A stretch of 64,000 bases of DNA from JALYNX01 sp040902845 (GCA_040902845.1 JBBDWM010000034.1:1-64000); one strand, 5' to 3'; counted from the first letter of the stretch, positions 53,231 through 62,029 are shown. Translations and numbers: made by a program. The notes: generated from the sequence alone by a model not told the origin.

Positions 53231-54043
53231 ATGTCAGGTCTCCTCTCCTTCCACGCCCATCCCGACGATGAATCGATCGGCACCGGGGGGACCCTGGCAC
53301 GCTTCGCGGCCAACGGTGAGCCCGTAGTCGTGGTCACCGCCACCGACGGCGTGCTCGGTGAGATCCACAACTACGACGACCCCGAGGAGATTCGGCCCCG
53401 GCTGGCCCAGGTACGAGCCGAAGAAGTGGCTGCCGCTCTCGAAATACTGGGTGTGCGCCAGCACGAGTTCCTCGGCTATCGCGACTCGGGGATGATGGGT
53501 TGGGAGGACAACCTCCATCCTGATTGTTTCTGGCAGGCCGACTTCATGGAGGCCACCGGGCGACTCGTTCACCTCATCCGAAAGCATCGGCCCGAAATAG
53601 TGACCATCTACGACCCCTTCGGTGGCTACGGGCACCCCGACCACATCCAGGTGCATCGGATCGGGCTCGCCGCATTCCACGCATCAAGCGATGTGACCCG
53701 TTTTCCCGTTAGGGGAGAAGACGAGCCCTGGCAACCGGATCGGCTCTGGATGTCGGTTTGGCCCCGGAGCCGGATGGCTGCCTGGGCCGATATCGACGAG
53801 GCTTCCGGCGATATCGACGGGGAGGAGGCCGCCAGGCGGCGCAACTCGGGGTTCCCCGACGAGAGGGTCAGTTTCTGGATGGAGGTCGAGGATCTGGTCG
53901 AGGTGAAGGTTGCCGCGATCGGGGCTCATCGGTCCCAGATCCCTCCGGGATGGTCGTTGATCAACGTCCCCGACGCCTCCAGGTCGTCGTTGTTGGGTCG
54001 GGAGGCCTTTGTCGAGTTGTACCCCGTCTTACCCAGCGACTGA
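53231..54043 (+). CDS. PIG-L family deacetylase (MshB/Mca-like)
   Basis: A 270-aa zinc-dependent N-acetylglucosaminide deacetylase or amidase. The zinc motif AHPDDE lies at residues 9-14, the other ligand in GYGHPDHIQVH near 136-146, and the general pattern LVHLIRKHRPEIVTIYDPFGGYG is shared with MshB and Mca of mycothiol metabolism. It could deacetylate GlcNAc-Ins or cleave mycothiol conjugates of aromatic electrophiles; quinones form such conjugates, so a detoxification role beside the hydroquinone island is plausible but unproven. TAGACT (53219-53224) ends 6 nt before the ATG, suggesting a leaderless start. Confidence 0.85.
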   Translation: MSGLLSFHAHPDDESIGTGGTLARFAANGEPVVVVTATDGVLGEIHNYDDPEEIRPRLAQVRAEEVAAALEILGVRQHEFLGYRDSGMMGWEDNLHPDCFWQADFMEATGRLVHLIRKHRPEIVTIYDPFGGYGHPDHIQVHRIGLAAFHASSDVTRFPVRGEDEPWQPDRLWMSVWPRSRMAAWADIDEASGDIDGEEAARRRNSGFPDERVSFWMEVEDLVEVKVAAIGAHRSQIPPGWSLINVPDASRSSLLGREAFVELYPVLPSD

Positions 54044-54082
54044 GTCGGTAGGTTCACCGCATGCGACACACTGGAGTCCGGT

Positions 54083-55513
54083 ATGAGTGATGTTTTGATC
54101 AGAGCCCTCAGCGGTGAGATGTCAACCGTCCCCGCGGTTGATGTCGACTCGTTGGCGGCCGGCCTATCGGGTGACCTGCTCACGCCGACCCACCCCGATT
54201 TCGCAGAGTCCACCCTTATCTGGAACGCGATGATGCAACAGAAGCCGGCCCTGGTGGTGCGGCCGTTGACCACCTCTGACGTGGCGAGGACCGTCGACTT
54301 TGCGCGGGAGCATGAACTCGAGTTGTCGATCAAGGGTGGTGGCCACAACATCGCCGGCCTTGCCCTTTCCGACAACGGGATCACCCTCGACATGTCCCGG
54401 CTGAACGGCGTAGAGGTTGATACCACCCATTCAACGGCGCGGGTGGGATCGGGTTGCACGCTGGGTGAGGTGGATCAGGCGACCCAACAACACGGTCTCG
54501 CCACGGCGCTGGGCTTCGTTTCTGAGACCGGCGTTGCCGGGCTGACGCTGGGTGGCGGATTCGGGTACCTGACCCGGCAACACGGCTGGACTGCCGACAA
54601 CTTGATAGAAGTCGAGATAGTCACCGCGGATGGGCAGGTTCGGCAGGCCTCGCGAGACGTGAATCCTGATCTGTTCTGGGCGCTTCGTGGCGGCGGCGGC
54701 AATTTCGGCGTGGTGACTGAATTCGTCTTCCGTCTCTATGAGATCGGGCCCGAGGTCACCGCCGGGTTGATCGCCTGGTCGGCGGAGGAAGCGGAGGGCG
54801 TGCTCGATCTCTATCGAACTGTCACCGAGACTGCGCCCCGCGAGATGACGGCCGTTGCGCTGATGCGCAATGCCCCGCCCGCACCGTGGCTGCCGGCGGA
54901 CAAGCACGGGCAGCCGATGATCGCCATGGTGGTGGTGCATTGCGGCACCCCCGAGCAGGCGTCGACCGATCTCGCCCCAATCAAGAGCCATGGTCATCCC
55001 TGGGCAGACTTGATCGAACTCAAGTCATACGTAGCGCAGCAGTCGATGTTGGACGCGACCCAGCCCAAGGGAATGAACTACTACTGGAAGTCAGAGTTCT
55101 TTGCCGACTTGACAGATCCGCTGCTGGACACCGTCCGGGCTCAGTTCGTCGGTCTTGCGGCCCCGGCGAACCAGATCACTATTTTCCACATCGAGGGTTC
55201 CCTCAGTGAGCATGACGAGGACGACGGTGCGGTCGGCAACCGCGAGGCCCAACACGTTTGTGTCATCGCCTCGCTGACACCACCCGACTCCGCGACGGTG
55301 GCCGCGAATCGCGACTGGGTGCGCCAGGCGTGGGAAGCTCTGAAACCCTTTTCGACCGGTGGGAACTACATCAACTTCCAGACCGAAGACGAGGTGACCG
55401 ACCGAATCGGTGAGTCCTATCGGGGGAATCTCGACCGCTTGGCGAGGGTGAAAGCGAGTTACGACCCGACGAACCTGTTCCGGGTCAACCGCAACATTCT
55501 CCCCTCCGGCTGA
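54083..55513 (+). CDS. FAD-linked oxidoreductase (berberine-bridge-enzyme type)
   Basis: A 476-aa oxidase-like flavoprotein. An FAD-binding domain 4 (VVRPLTTSDVARTVDFAREHELELSIKGGGHNIAG, with His for covalent 8-alpha attachment, then ALGFVSETGVAGLTLGGGFGYLTRQHGWTADNL) and a C-terminal BBE domain (YDPTNLFRVNRNI) are clear. The usual Cys of bicovalent members is not in the GGFGYLTRQHGWTADN loop, so attachment is probably single. It oxidises an unknown alcohol, sugar or aromatic substrate. GGAG lies 8 nt before ATG 54083. Confidence 0.85.
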   Translation: MSDVLIRALSGEMSTVPAVDVDSLAAGLSGDLLTPTHPDFAESTLIWNAMMQQKPALVVRPLTTSDVARTVDFAREHELELSIKGGGHNIAGLALSDNGITLDMSRLNGVEVDTTHSTARVGSGCTLGEVDQATQQHGLATALGFVSETGVAGLTLGGGFGYLTRQHGWTADNLIEVEIVTADGQVRQASRDVNPDLFWALRGGGGNFGVVTEFVFRLYEIGPEVTAGLIAWSAEEAEGVLDLYRTVTETAPREMTAVALMRNAPPAPWLPADKHGQPMIAMVVVHCGTPEQASTDLAPIKSHGHPWADLIELKSYVAQQSMLDATQPKGMNYYWKSEFFADLTDPLLDTVRAQFVGLAAPANQITIFHIEGSLSEHDEDDGAVGNREAQHVCVIASLTPPDSATVAANRDWVRQAWEALKPFSTGGNYINFQTEDEVTDRIGESYRGNLDRLARVKASYDPTNLFRVNRNILPSG

Positions 55514-55566
55514 GAGCTCATTCCCCGAAGGTTTCATCGGAGGGCTCAGCGGGCACGTCGCCGTAA

Positions 55567-55588
55567 ACTGTGGTTGTCCCACCACAGT
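55567..55588. promoter_or_regulatory. Palindrome immediately before the ABC-F start
   Basis: ACTGTGGT-TGTCCC-ACCACAGT has perfect 8-bp arms and ends 1 nt before ATG 55590. A -10-like TAAACT (55564-55569) overlaps its left arm, so it can be an operator or, if transcribed, a start-codon hairpin. Confidence 0.5.
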
Positions 55589-55589
55589 C

Positions 55590-57188
55590 ATGTTGATCGC
55601 ACGCGACCTCCGGATCGAAGCCGGCCCCCGAACTCTCATCGAAGGGGTCTCGTTCAGCGTGCAATCCGGGGACCGCATCGGCCTCGTCGGCCGCAACGGC
55701 GCCGGCAAGACGACGTTGATGCGAACGTTGACCGGTCAGCTCAACCCGGCCGAGGGCTCCGTGCTGCGGTCGGGAACCATCGGTTACTTCTCGCAGGAGG
55801 CGGCACTTCCCGAGTTGGAGCATGCCGATGCCACCGCCCTGGAGCGGATCTTGATGGCACGTGACATCGGGGCCATGCAACGCAGAATCGAGGAGGCCCG
55901 GCACCGGCTCCACGATCTGACGGGTGAGGAGCGTGACCGGGGGATAGCTCGCTTCGCACGCCTACACGATGAGTTCGAAGCCAAGGGCGGTTTCGTTGCC
56001 GAGGCAGAGGCGAAACGGATGGCGGCCGCATTGGGAATCGGGAATGACGAACTGGCTCAACCCGTCGTCACCATGTCCGGGGGTCAGCGGAGACGGGTCG
56101 AGTTGGCCCGGATCCTGTTCGCCGAGACCGACATATTGCTGCTCGACGAGCCTACCAATCACCTCGACCTCGACGCCAAGGCCTGGCTCATCGAATGGCT
56201 GACCACCTATCGGGGAGGGATGCTCGTGGTCTCTCACGATCTGCCCCTCCTTGACGAGGCCATCACCTCGGTCCTTGCCCTCGAGCACGGAGAGTTGGAG
56301 GCCTACCGGGGCAACTACTCCCACTATCTTCTGGAGCGGGACCGCCGCCGGGAGCGCAAGGAGCGGGAGCGCAAGCATCAGGACGAGGCAATAGACCGTC
56401 TCGAGGAGAACATACGTCGCTTCAAGGGCACCACCGAGAAGATGGCGAAGATCGCCCGCTCATGGGAGACGCGGGTGGATCGGATGAAACGGGACCTGGT
56501 CGAGGTGCAGAAGAGTGGCAAGAACGTCCGGGTTGCCTTCCCACAACCACCCAAGTCGGGCCGGGTGCCGCTGTCGGCGCTCGGGCTCGCCAAGGCGTAC
56601 GGGGACAACCTGGTGTTCGTCGACCTCGAGTTCGCCGTCGAGCGGGGTGAGCGAATGCTGCTGATCGGGCTCAACGGGGCAGGCAAGACCACTCTCCTCC
56701 GCATCCTGGCGGGTGTGGAGAGCTCCGATCTCGGTGAGGTCAGTCTCGGCCACAACGCCACCCTCGGCTATTACGCCCAGGAGCATGAACAGGTTCTCTC
56801 CGGGGTCAAGGTTCTCGACCACATGCGATCGGTGGGGGGCCTCTCCGATCAGACCATGCGCTCGCTGCTCGGCCATTTCCTTTTGGCCGACAAGGTCGAT
56901 CAGGACGCGGCCACCCTTTCGGGTGGTGAGAAAACCAAGCTCGCCCTCGCGATGCTGGTCGCGGCAAGGCCCAACGTCCTGCTCCTCGACGAGCCGACCA
57001 ACAACCTGGACCCCCAGGCCAAGGAGGCTCTCCTCGATGCGTTGAGCATCTACGACGGGACCATCATCCTCGTCAGCCACGACACCGATTTCGTGGCCCA
57101 GTTGTTCCCGGACCGTGCCGTGCTCATGCCCGACGGCGAGATGCGCTTCTTCGACGAGGAACTGCTCGACCTGGTCGCCCTTGCCTGA
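55590..57188 (+). CDS. ABC-F family ATPase (ribosome-associated type)
   Basis: A 532-aa protein with two ATP-binding cassettes and no membrane part. Walker A sites are GRNGAGKTT (about 34-42) and GLNGAGKTT (about 359-367), signatures MSGGQRRR and LSGGEKTK, and Walker B LLLDEPTNHLD and LLLDEPTNNLD. A charged interdomain linker (ERDRRRERKERERKHQDEAIDRLEENIRRFKGTTEKMAKIARSWETRVDR) reaches into the ribosome in this family. It is a translation factor or antibiotic-protection ATPase; the subfamily is not resolved. Confidence 0.93.
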   Translation: MLIARDLRIEAGPRTLIEGVSFSVQSGDRIGLVGRNGAGKTTLMRTLTGQLNPAEGSVLRSGTIGYFSQEAALPELEHADATALERILMARDIGAMQRRIEEARHRLHDLTGEERDRGIARFARLHDEFEAKGGFVAEAEAKRMAAALGIGNDELAQPVVTMSGGQRRRVELARILFAETDILLLDEPTNHLDLDAKAWLIEWLTTYRGGMLVVSHDLPLLDEAITSVLALEHGELEAYRGNYSHYLLERDRRRERKERERKHQDEAIDRLEENIRRFKGTTEKMAKIARSWETRVDRMKRDLVEVQKSGKNVRVAFPQPPKSGRVPLSALGLAKAYGDNLVFVDLEFAVERGERMLLIGLNGAGKTTLLRILAGVESSDLGEVSLGHNATLGYYAQEHEQVLSGVKVLDHMRSVGGLSDQTMRSLLGHFLLADKVDQDAATLSGGEKTKLALAMLVAARPNVLLLDEPTNNLDPQAKEALLDALSIYDGTIILVSHDTDFVAQLFPDRAVLMPDGEMRFFDEELLDLVALA

Positions 57189-57216
57189 GGAACCGTTAGG
57201 CCGGTTTCACCATCTA

Positions 57217-57720
57217 ATGACCATGAGGAGAATCATCTCGTTCGGTGTCGTGTTGACGGTGCTCGCTGCCTGTGGTGGAACTGAGCTCGGCTCCGGCGGT
57301 GACAGCCCGGCCACATCGACCACTGTTTCCCTCGACGAGCCGACCGAGCCAGGGACCGACGAGCCCATCGCCGAACCGGGGCCGGTTGGCTCGATTCCCG
57401 AGCCAAGGCCCCCGATCGACGGGAGTGTCTCGGGCGAGGTCTGGATCACGACGACAGACCTTCTGATTGCGGAGAGCTATCCGATCCAGGTGAGTCTCAG
57501 AGTCGACGGTGATAAGCCGACGCCATGTCATGAGATCTTCTGGACCGCCGAGGACACCGGGGAAGCCATCGAGATCACCATGATTTCCCAGGTCAACAGT
57601 GATCAGGATTGTGCGCAAGTGATCGAGCCCTTCAGCATCTCGGTGCCCTTGGGCAGTTGGGCGGAGATGTCACGAGATGTCTATCTCAACGGCGAGATGG
57701 TCGGCTCCTTCGAGAGCTGA
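57217..57720 (+). CDS. Small lipoprotein of unknown function
   Basis: A 167-aa lipoprotein with signal MTMRRIISFGVVLTVLAAC (lipobox LAAC, Cys19), a Gly/Thr/Pro/Glu-rich linker to about 75, and a beta-rich C-terminal domain (SGEVWITTTDLLIAESYPIQVSLRVDGDKPTPCHEIFWTAEDTGEAIEITMISQVNSDQDCAQVIEPFSISVPLG). Two Cys (in TPCHE and DQDCAQ) could form a disulfide. I do not recognise a named family. ATG 57223 is an alternative start. Confidence 0.65.
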   Translation: MTMRRIISFGVVLTVLAACGGTELGSGGDSPATSTTVSLDEPTEPGTDEPIAEPGPVGSIPEPRPPIDGSVSGEVWITTTDLLIAESYPIQVSLRVDGDKPTPCHEIFWTAEDTGEAIEITMISQVNSDQDCAQVIEPFSISVPLGSWAEMSRDVYLNGEMVGSFES

Positions 57721-57741
57721 GCCGGAGCGAGGTAACACCGT

Positions 57742-57786
57742 AATTGGGACGCACAGGTGTCATATACGGCCCTGTGGGTCCCAATT
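57742..57786. repeat. 45-bp palindromic repeat, copy 2
   Basis: Reverse-complement copy of the element at 12444-12488 with AATTGGGAC at both ends. The arms pair AATTGGGACGCACAGG with CCTGTGGGTCCCAATT, with one mismatch. It is intergenic here, 22 nt after the lipoprotein stop. Confidence 0.85.
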
Positions 57787-57857
57787 ACGCGAGGTATCAT
57801 CGGGCGCGGCGTCGATTCGGCTGGGTTTCTTGAATCGTGGTTCAGACTGATCATTTC

Positions 57858-57883
57858 ATCACGAACAAACGTTCGTTTGTGAT
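57858..57883. promoter_or_regulatory. PaaR-type operator in front of paaA
   Basis: A 26-bp near-palindrome (arms ATCAC/GTGAT, core AACGTT, two mismatched pairs). Its centre (57866-57879) matches the PaaR consensus CNAACGNNCGTTNG exactly, as I recall it from Thermus. It ends 13 nt before ATG 57897 and covers the expected -35 region, so it should repress the paa operon. Confidence 0.75.
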
Positions 57884-57896
57884 AGGCTCCACCCTC

Positions 57897-58826
57897 ATGA
57901 GCCCCGAGGAACGATTCGAGGCGATCGTCGATGGCGAGGACAAGATCGAGCCCACCGACTGGATGCCTGATGCGTATCGCAAGACACTGATTCGTCAGAT
58001 CGCGCAGCACGCCCATTCCGAGATCATCGGGATGCAACCTGAGGGAAATTGGATAGGCCGGGCCCCGAGCCTTCACCGCAAAGCGATCTTGATGGCGAAG
58101 GTCCAGGACGAGGCCGGCCACGGTCTCTATCTCTACTCCGCGGCCGAGACCCTCGGCGTGAGAAGGGACGAGCTTCAGGAGCTACTGCACCAGGGCAAAC
58201 ACAAATACTCCTCGATATTCAATTACCCGACCCTGAATTGGGCCGACATCGGGACCATCGGTTGGCTCGTAGATGGCGCCGCGATCACCAATCAGGTGAT
58301 GCTCACCCGCTGTTCGTACGGCCCCTATGCCCGAGGCATGGTCCGGATCTGCAAGGAGGAGTCCTTCCACCAAAGACAGGGGTACGAGCTGTTGATCAAA
58401 CTCTGTCAGGGGAGCGACCAGCAAAAGGCACTGGCTCAGGACGCCCTCGACCGATGGTGGTGGCCATCATTGATGATGTTCGGCCCTCACGACACCGAGT
58501 CCACCCACACCGAGCAGTCGATGGCCTGGAAGATCAAGAGGGTGTCGAACGACGACCTTCGCCAGCAGTTCGTAGACATGACCGTGTCCCAGGCCGACTA
58601 CCTCGGGTTGCGAATTCCCGATCCTCAGCTGCGGTGGAACGAAAAGCGGGGTCACCATGACTTCGGGGAGATCGATTGGGAGGAGTTCTGGGTCGTTGTC
58701 CGGGGAGACGGGCCGATGAACCGGGAGCGTCTCGCACACAAGGTCAACGCCTGGCAGGAGGGAGCCTGGGTCAGGGAGGCTGCCCTTGCGTACGCCGAGA
58801 AGAGGGCCGCCCGCGGCGCCGCCTGA
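57897..58826 (+). CDS. paaA: 1,2-phenylacetyl-CoA epoxidase, catalytic subunit
   Basis: A 309-aa diiron oxygenase subunit that epoxidises the ring of phenylacetyl-CoA. Ligand motifs include DEAGH in LMAKVQDEAGHGLYLYSAAE and EESFH in RICKEESFHQRQGYELL. A ring of Trp/His residues near LDRWWWPSLMMFGPHD is also typical. ATG 57897 is leaderless-like: it lies about 8 nt after a TAGGCT hexamer (57884-57889) and 13 nt after the PaaR site. The frame is open to 57837, but that would include the operator. paaB follows after 10 nt. Confidence 0.95.
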   Translation: MSPEERFEAIVDGEDKIEPTDWMPDAYRKTLIRQIAQHAHSEIIGMQPEGNWIGRAPSLHRKAILMAKVQDEAGHGLYLYSAAETLGVRRDELQELLHQGKHKYSSIFNYPTLNWADIGTIGWLVDGAAITNQVMLTRCSYGPYARGMVRICKEESFHQRQGYELLIKLCQGSDQQKALAQDALDRWWWPSLMMFGPHDTESTHTEQSMAWKIKRVSNDDLRQQFVDMTVSQADYLGLRIPDPQLRWNEKRGHHDFGEIDWEEFWVVVRGDGPMNRERLAHKVNAWQEGAWVREAALAYAEKRAARGAA

Positions 58827-58836
58827 GAGGAGAGAA

Positions 58837-59181
58837 ATGACCTACGAAGTCCCGATTGCCCCCGGGGAGAGCGCCGAGATCGAGACCAGCACCGAAACCA
58901 TCGGTGGTGTGTGGCCGATGTGGGAGGTGTTCGTTCGGGCCCGGCGGGGCGTCTCTCACGTCCATATCGGCAGCCTTCATGCGCCTGACGTCGAGACCGC
59001 CCTGCAGAACGCCCGGGACGTCTACACCCGACGGGGAGAGGGTGTGAGCGTTTGGGTGGTCCCGAGCACCGAGGTCCGGTCCTTCGAGCCAGACGATGCG
59101 GTGGACTACGTCGCGGCCAACGAGAAGGTCTACCGGATGGCGACCACCTATGAGATTCCCGACGAAGTTGGGCAGATGTGA
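58837..59181 (+). CDS. paaB: 1,2-phenylacetyl-CoA epoxidase subunit B
   Basis: A 114-aa subunit with MWEVFVRARRGVSHVHIGSLHAPDVETALQNARDVYTRRGEGVSVWVVPS, the PaaB signature; it bridges the paaAC heterodimers. It is slightly longer than most PaaB because of an acidic N-terminus (APGESAEIETSTET). GAGGAGAG lies before ATG 58837. Its stop overlaps paaC. Confidence 0.93.
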   Translation: MTYEVPIAPGESAEIETSTETIGGVWPMWEVFVRARRGVSHVHIGSLHAPDVETALQNARDVYTRRGEGVSVWVVPSTEVRSFEPDDAVDYVAANEKVYRMATTYEIPDEVGQM

Positions 59182-59906
59182 GCAGGGCGACCGCATCGAC
59201 GGAGGAGAAATTCACCTGGCTCCTCGCCCACGCCGACGACAACATGGTGCTGGCCCAGCGACTGGGGGATTGGATCTCGCGAGCCCCCGAGCTCGAAGAG
59301 GACATTGCCCTGGGAAACATCGCCCTCGATCATCTCGGGGTGGCTCGCGCCCTGTACACGTTGGCCGGAGCCGTCGAAGGCCGGGGCCGCGACGAGGACG
59401 AGCTGGCGATGTTTCGCAGCGAGCGTGAGTTTCTGAACCTGTTGCTGGTGGAACAGCCCAATGGAGATTTTGCCCACACCATGGTCCGCCAGTTTCTCCT
59501 GGACGGCTACCAGATACAACTGTGGGAAGACCTGTCGACCTCCGACGACGTCGAGCTGGCTGGGATCGCCGGTCGTGCGCTGAAGGAGGCCCGGTATCAC
59601 TTCAGGCACTCATCGGGCTGGGTGATCCGGCTCGGTGACGGCAACGAGGAGTCATCGCAACGCGCCCAGGCCGCGGTCGACTCCTTGTGGCAGTACACCG
59701 ACGAGATGTTCCAGGATGACACCGCCGGCTACCGGGTCGCCTGGGAGCTGGTGGTGATGTCGGTCCTTGCTGAGGCAGGGCTCACCATCCCAGAGGACCC
59801 CTATCAGCGACTTGGCGGTCGACGCGGTCTCCACAGTGAGCACCTGGGCCTTCTCCTCGCCGAGATGCAGTGGATGCAGCGCTCCTACCCGGGATTGAAA
59901 TGGTGA
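59178..59906 (+). CDS. paaC: 1,2-phenylacetyl-CoA epoxidase subunit C (structural)
   Basis: A 242-aa non-catalytic diiron-like partner of PaaA. Typical segments are LAHADDNMVLAQRLGDWISRAPELEEDIALGNIALDHLGVARALY, RQFLLDGYQIQLWEDL and ARYHFRHSSGWVIRLGDGNEES. GTG 59178 overlaps the paaB stop (GTGA). Confidence 0.94.
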   Translation: MSRATASTEEKFTWLLAHADDNMVLAQRLGDWISRAPELEEDIALGNIALDHLGVARALYTLAGAVEGRGRDEDELAMFRSEREFLNLLLVEQPNGDFAHTMVRQFLLDGYQIQLWEDLSTSDDVELAGIAGRALKEARYHFRHSSGWVIRLGDGNEESSQRAQAAVDSLWQYTDEMFQDDTAGYRVAWELVVMSVLAEAGLTIPEDPYQRLGGRRGLHSEHLGLLLAEMQWMQRSYPGLKW

Positions 59907-60370
59907 TCGGAGCCACTCTCACCGACGTAGACCGAGCCCGCGATGTCGTGAGCCGGGTGGTCGATCCCGAGATCCCGGTGCTGACCATCGCCGAGCTCGG
60001 GATCCTGCGTCATGTGGCGGTCGATGGTGGCCAGGTGGTGGTGACAATCACTCCTACCTATTCGGGCTGTCCGGCAATGCGTCAGATCGAAGACGACATC
60101 CGGTCTCATCTGGCCGCCGCCGGCTTCGAGCGAGTCGTGGTCAGGACCACCTACAGCCCGGCCTGGACCACCGATTGGATCGGGCCCGAAGCGAGCGCCA
60201 AGCTGGCGGTCTTCGGCATCGCCCCGCCCACTTCATCGACCGAGGTGCTCTGTACCCGTTGCGACGCCTTCGGACCGCGGATGGTCTCGAGATTCGGTTC
60301 GACCGCGTGTAAGGCCTTGATGGTCTGTTCCGGGTGTGGCGAGCCGTTCGACTGGTTCAAGGAGTTCTGA
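59900..60370 (+). CDS. paaD: Phenylacetate degradation protein PaaD (Fe-S assembly type)
   Basis: A 156-aa MIP18/DUF59 protein with VVDPEIPVLTIAELGILRHVAV and PTYSGCPAMRQIEDDI, and a C-terminal Cys cluster (LCTRCDAF, TACKALMVCSGCGEPFDWFKEF) typical of PaaD. It is needed for epoxidase maturation rather than catalysis. ATG 59900 lies within the end of paaC; GTG 59903 is an alternative. Confidence 0.93.
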   Translation: MVIGATLTDVDRARDVVSRVVDPEIPVLTIAELGILRHVAVDGGQVVVTITPTYSGCPAMRQIEDDIRSHLAAAGFERVVVRTTYSPAWTTDWIGPEASAKLAVFGIAPPTSSTEVLCTRCDAFGPRMVSRFGSTACKALMVCSGCGEPFDWFKEF

Positions 60371-60377
60371 GTCTGTC

Positions 60378-61451
60378 ATGAGCTCCGTCGAGTTTCACCC
60401 GCTCCGCGTGATCGAGGTGACACCCCTGACCGATGATTCCGTTGCCGTCACCTTCGATGTGCCACCTGCCTTGATCCCAGCATTTCAATACCTTCCAGGA
60501 CAGCACGTGACATTGCGGGCGGAGGTGGAAGGCGAAGACCTGCGTCGGTCCTATTCCATCTGTGCCAACGCCAACGGAGGCAAGCTCCGAGTCGGGATCA
60601 AACGCCTTGCTGGGGGCGCCTTCTCGACGTGGGCGACCAGACTTTTGCGGGCCGGTGACACCATCGGTGTGATGCCCCCGGTGGGCGAGTTCACGATCCA
60701 GCCAGATCCGGGTGCGTCCCGGCATCGGGTTGCGATCGTCGCCGGGTCAGGGATCACCCCGGTGCTGTCTTTGGTCTCGACGACTCTGGAGTCAGAGCCA
60801 GGCTCGTCGTGGACGGTCCTGTTTGGGAACCGGACTGTCAACAGTGTGATGTTCCTCGAGGAATTGGAAGGCTTGAAGGACCGCTTTCCAGCCCGATTGC
60901 AACTCTTTCATCTCCTCAGCCGCGAGGGGTCCGACCTGCCACTGCTGTCAGGGCGGATCGACGCAGAAAAGATCGAAATCGTCCACGGCAAACTCCTCGG
61001 TGGCCGTGAGGTAGATGGTTGGTATCTGTGCGGGCCCTATGACATGGTGATGATGGCCCGGGACACCCTCACCACGCTGGGTGTGGGCGAGGACCGAATC
61101 TATGACGAGTTGTTTTTCGCCGGCCCGGTCGACGTTTCGACACTCCCACCAGAACCGCCACCAGGAGAAGGCTCGGTCCACTTGACGGTCATCCTCGATG
61201 GGCGCGCCGTTGACACTCTGATGACACCGCAAACCTCGATCCTCGACGCCGCCCTCCGTGTTCGGTCCGAGCTGCCCTTCTCATGTAAGGGCGGTATGTG
61301 CGCCACCTGCAAGGGGCGGATCGAGGAGGGTGTGGTGACCATGGCCAAGAACTACGCATTGATCGACTCGGAGATCGAAGCCGGTTACGTGCTGACCTGT
61401 CAGTCGCATCCGGTCGGGGATCGTGTCGTCGTCCGGTACGACCACCGCTGA
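60378..61451 (+). CDS. paaE: 1,2-phenylacetyl-CoA epoxidase reductase subunit
   Basis: A 357-aa NADPH-dependent reductase with, in order, an FAD-binding beta-barrel (RRSYSICANANGGKLRVGIKRLAGGAFSTW), an NAD(P)-binding domain (AIVAGSGITPVLSLV and WYLCGPYDMVMMARDTL), and a C-terminal plant-type [2Fe-2S] ferredoxin (LPFSCKGGMCATCKGRIEEG and LTCQSHP supplying four Cys). It passes electrons to PaaA. ATG 60378 is 7 nt after the paaD stop. The stop shares a base with the regulator ATG. Confidence 0.94.
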   Translation: MSSVEFHPLRVIEVTPLTDDSVAVTFDVPPALIPAFQYLPGQHVTLRAEVEGEDLRRSYSICANANGGKLRVGIKRLAGGAFSTWATRLLRAGDTIGVMPPVGEFTIQPDPGASRHRVAIVAGSGITPVLSLVSTTLESEPGSSWTVLFGNRTVNSVMFLEELEGLKDRFPARLQLFHLLSREGSDLPLLSGRIDAEKIEIVHGKLLGGREVDGWYLCGPYDMVMMARDTLTTLGVGEDRIYDELFFAGPVDVSTLPPEPPPGEGSVHLTVILDGRAVDTLMTPQTSILDAALRVRSELPFSCKGGMCATCKGRIEEGVVTMAKNYALIDSEIEAGYVLTCQSHPVGDRVVVRYDHR

Positions 61452-62029
61452 TGGTGACCACCCGCAATACCCGCCAGGATGTCATCGAGGCTGCTGGTCG
61501 TCTCTTTGCCGAGAAGGGTTATCACGGGACCTCGATGCGTGACCTGGGCAGGGAACTCGGCCTTCTCGGTTCCTCGCTCTATGCCCACGTCGAGTCCAAG
61601 CAGGACCTGCTGGTGGAGGTCGTCGAGGAGGGCGCGCGGTTGTTCGAGGCCTCGGCCGACGCTGCCGTCGCAGGCGATGGCTCATCGGACAACCAGCTGC
61701 GACGGCTGATTGGTGGCCACGTCGGAGTGGTGCTCGAAAACTCGGATGTCGTGCGCACCTATCTCAACGAGGCACGAATGCTCGACCCCGAGCATCGAGG
61801 TCGTGTGATCGCGGCAAGAGATGGCTATGAGCAGACGTTTCGCCGGGTCATAGCCGCCGGCGTTGCGGACGGGTCCTTTCGCACCGATGCGGATCCGAAG
61901 CTGCAATCGATATTCATCCTGTCGATCCTCAACGCCATCGAGAGGTGGTACCGGCCCGAGGGCCGGGTGAGCCGTGATCAGTTGGTCGAAGAAGTGAGCA
62001 ACATCGCGTTGGCCTCGCTCAGACGCTGA
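61451..62029 (+). CDS. TetR-family repressor, probable PaaR
   Basis: A 192-aa regulator with N-terminal helix-turn-helix TRQDVIEAAGRLFAEKGYHGTSMRDLGRELGLLGSSLYAHVESKQDLLVEVV (about 6-57). It overlaps paaE (TGATG), so it is co-transcribed with the operon and would autoregulate it. An exact PaaR-type operator stands before paaA. PaaR releases DNA on binding phenylacetyl-CoA. The name is inferred from position and operator. Confidence 0.85.
   Translation: MVTTRNTRQDVIEAAGRLFAEKGYHGTSMRDLGRELGLLGSSLYAHVESKQDLLVEVVEEGARLFEASADAAVAGDGSSDNQLRRLIGGHVGVVLENSDVVRTYLNEARMLDPEHRGRVIAARDGYEQTFRRVIAAGVADGSFRTDADPKLQSIFILSILNAIERWYRPEGRVSRDQLVEEVSNIALASLRR

Noticed and set aside
57837..57896. Upstream GTG start for paaA
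   Set aside because: It would place the PaaR palindrome and the promoter inside the coding region.
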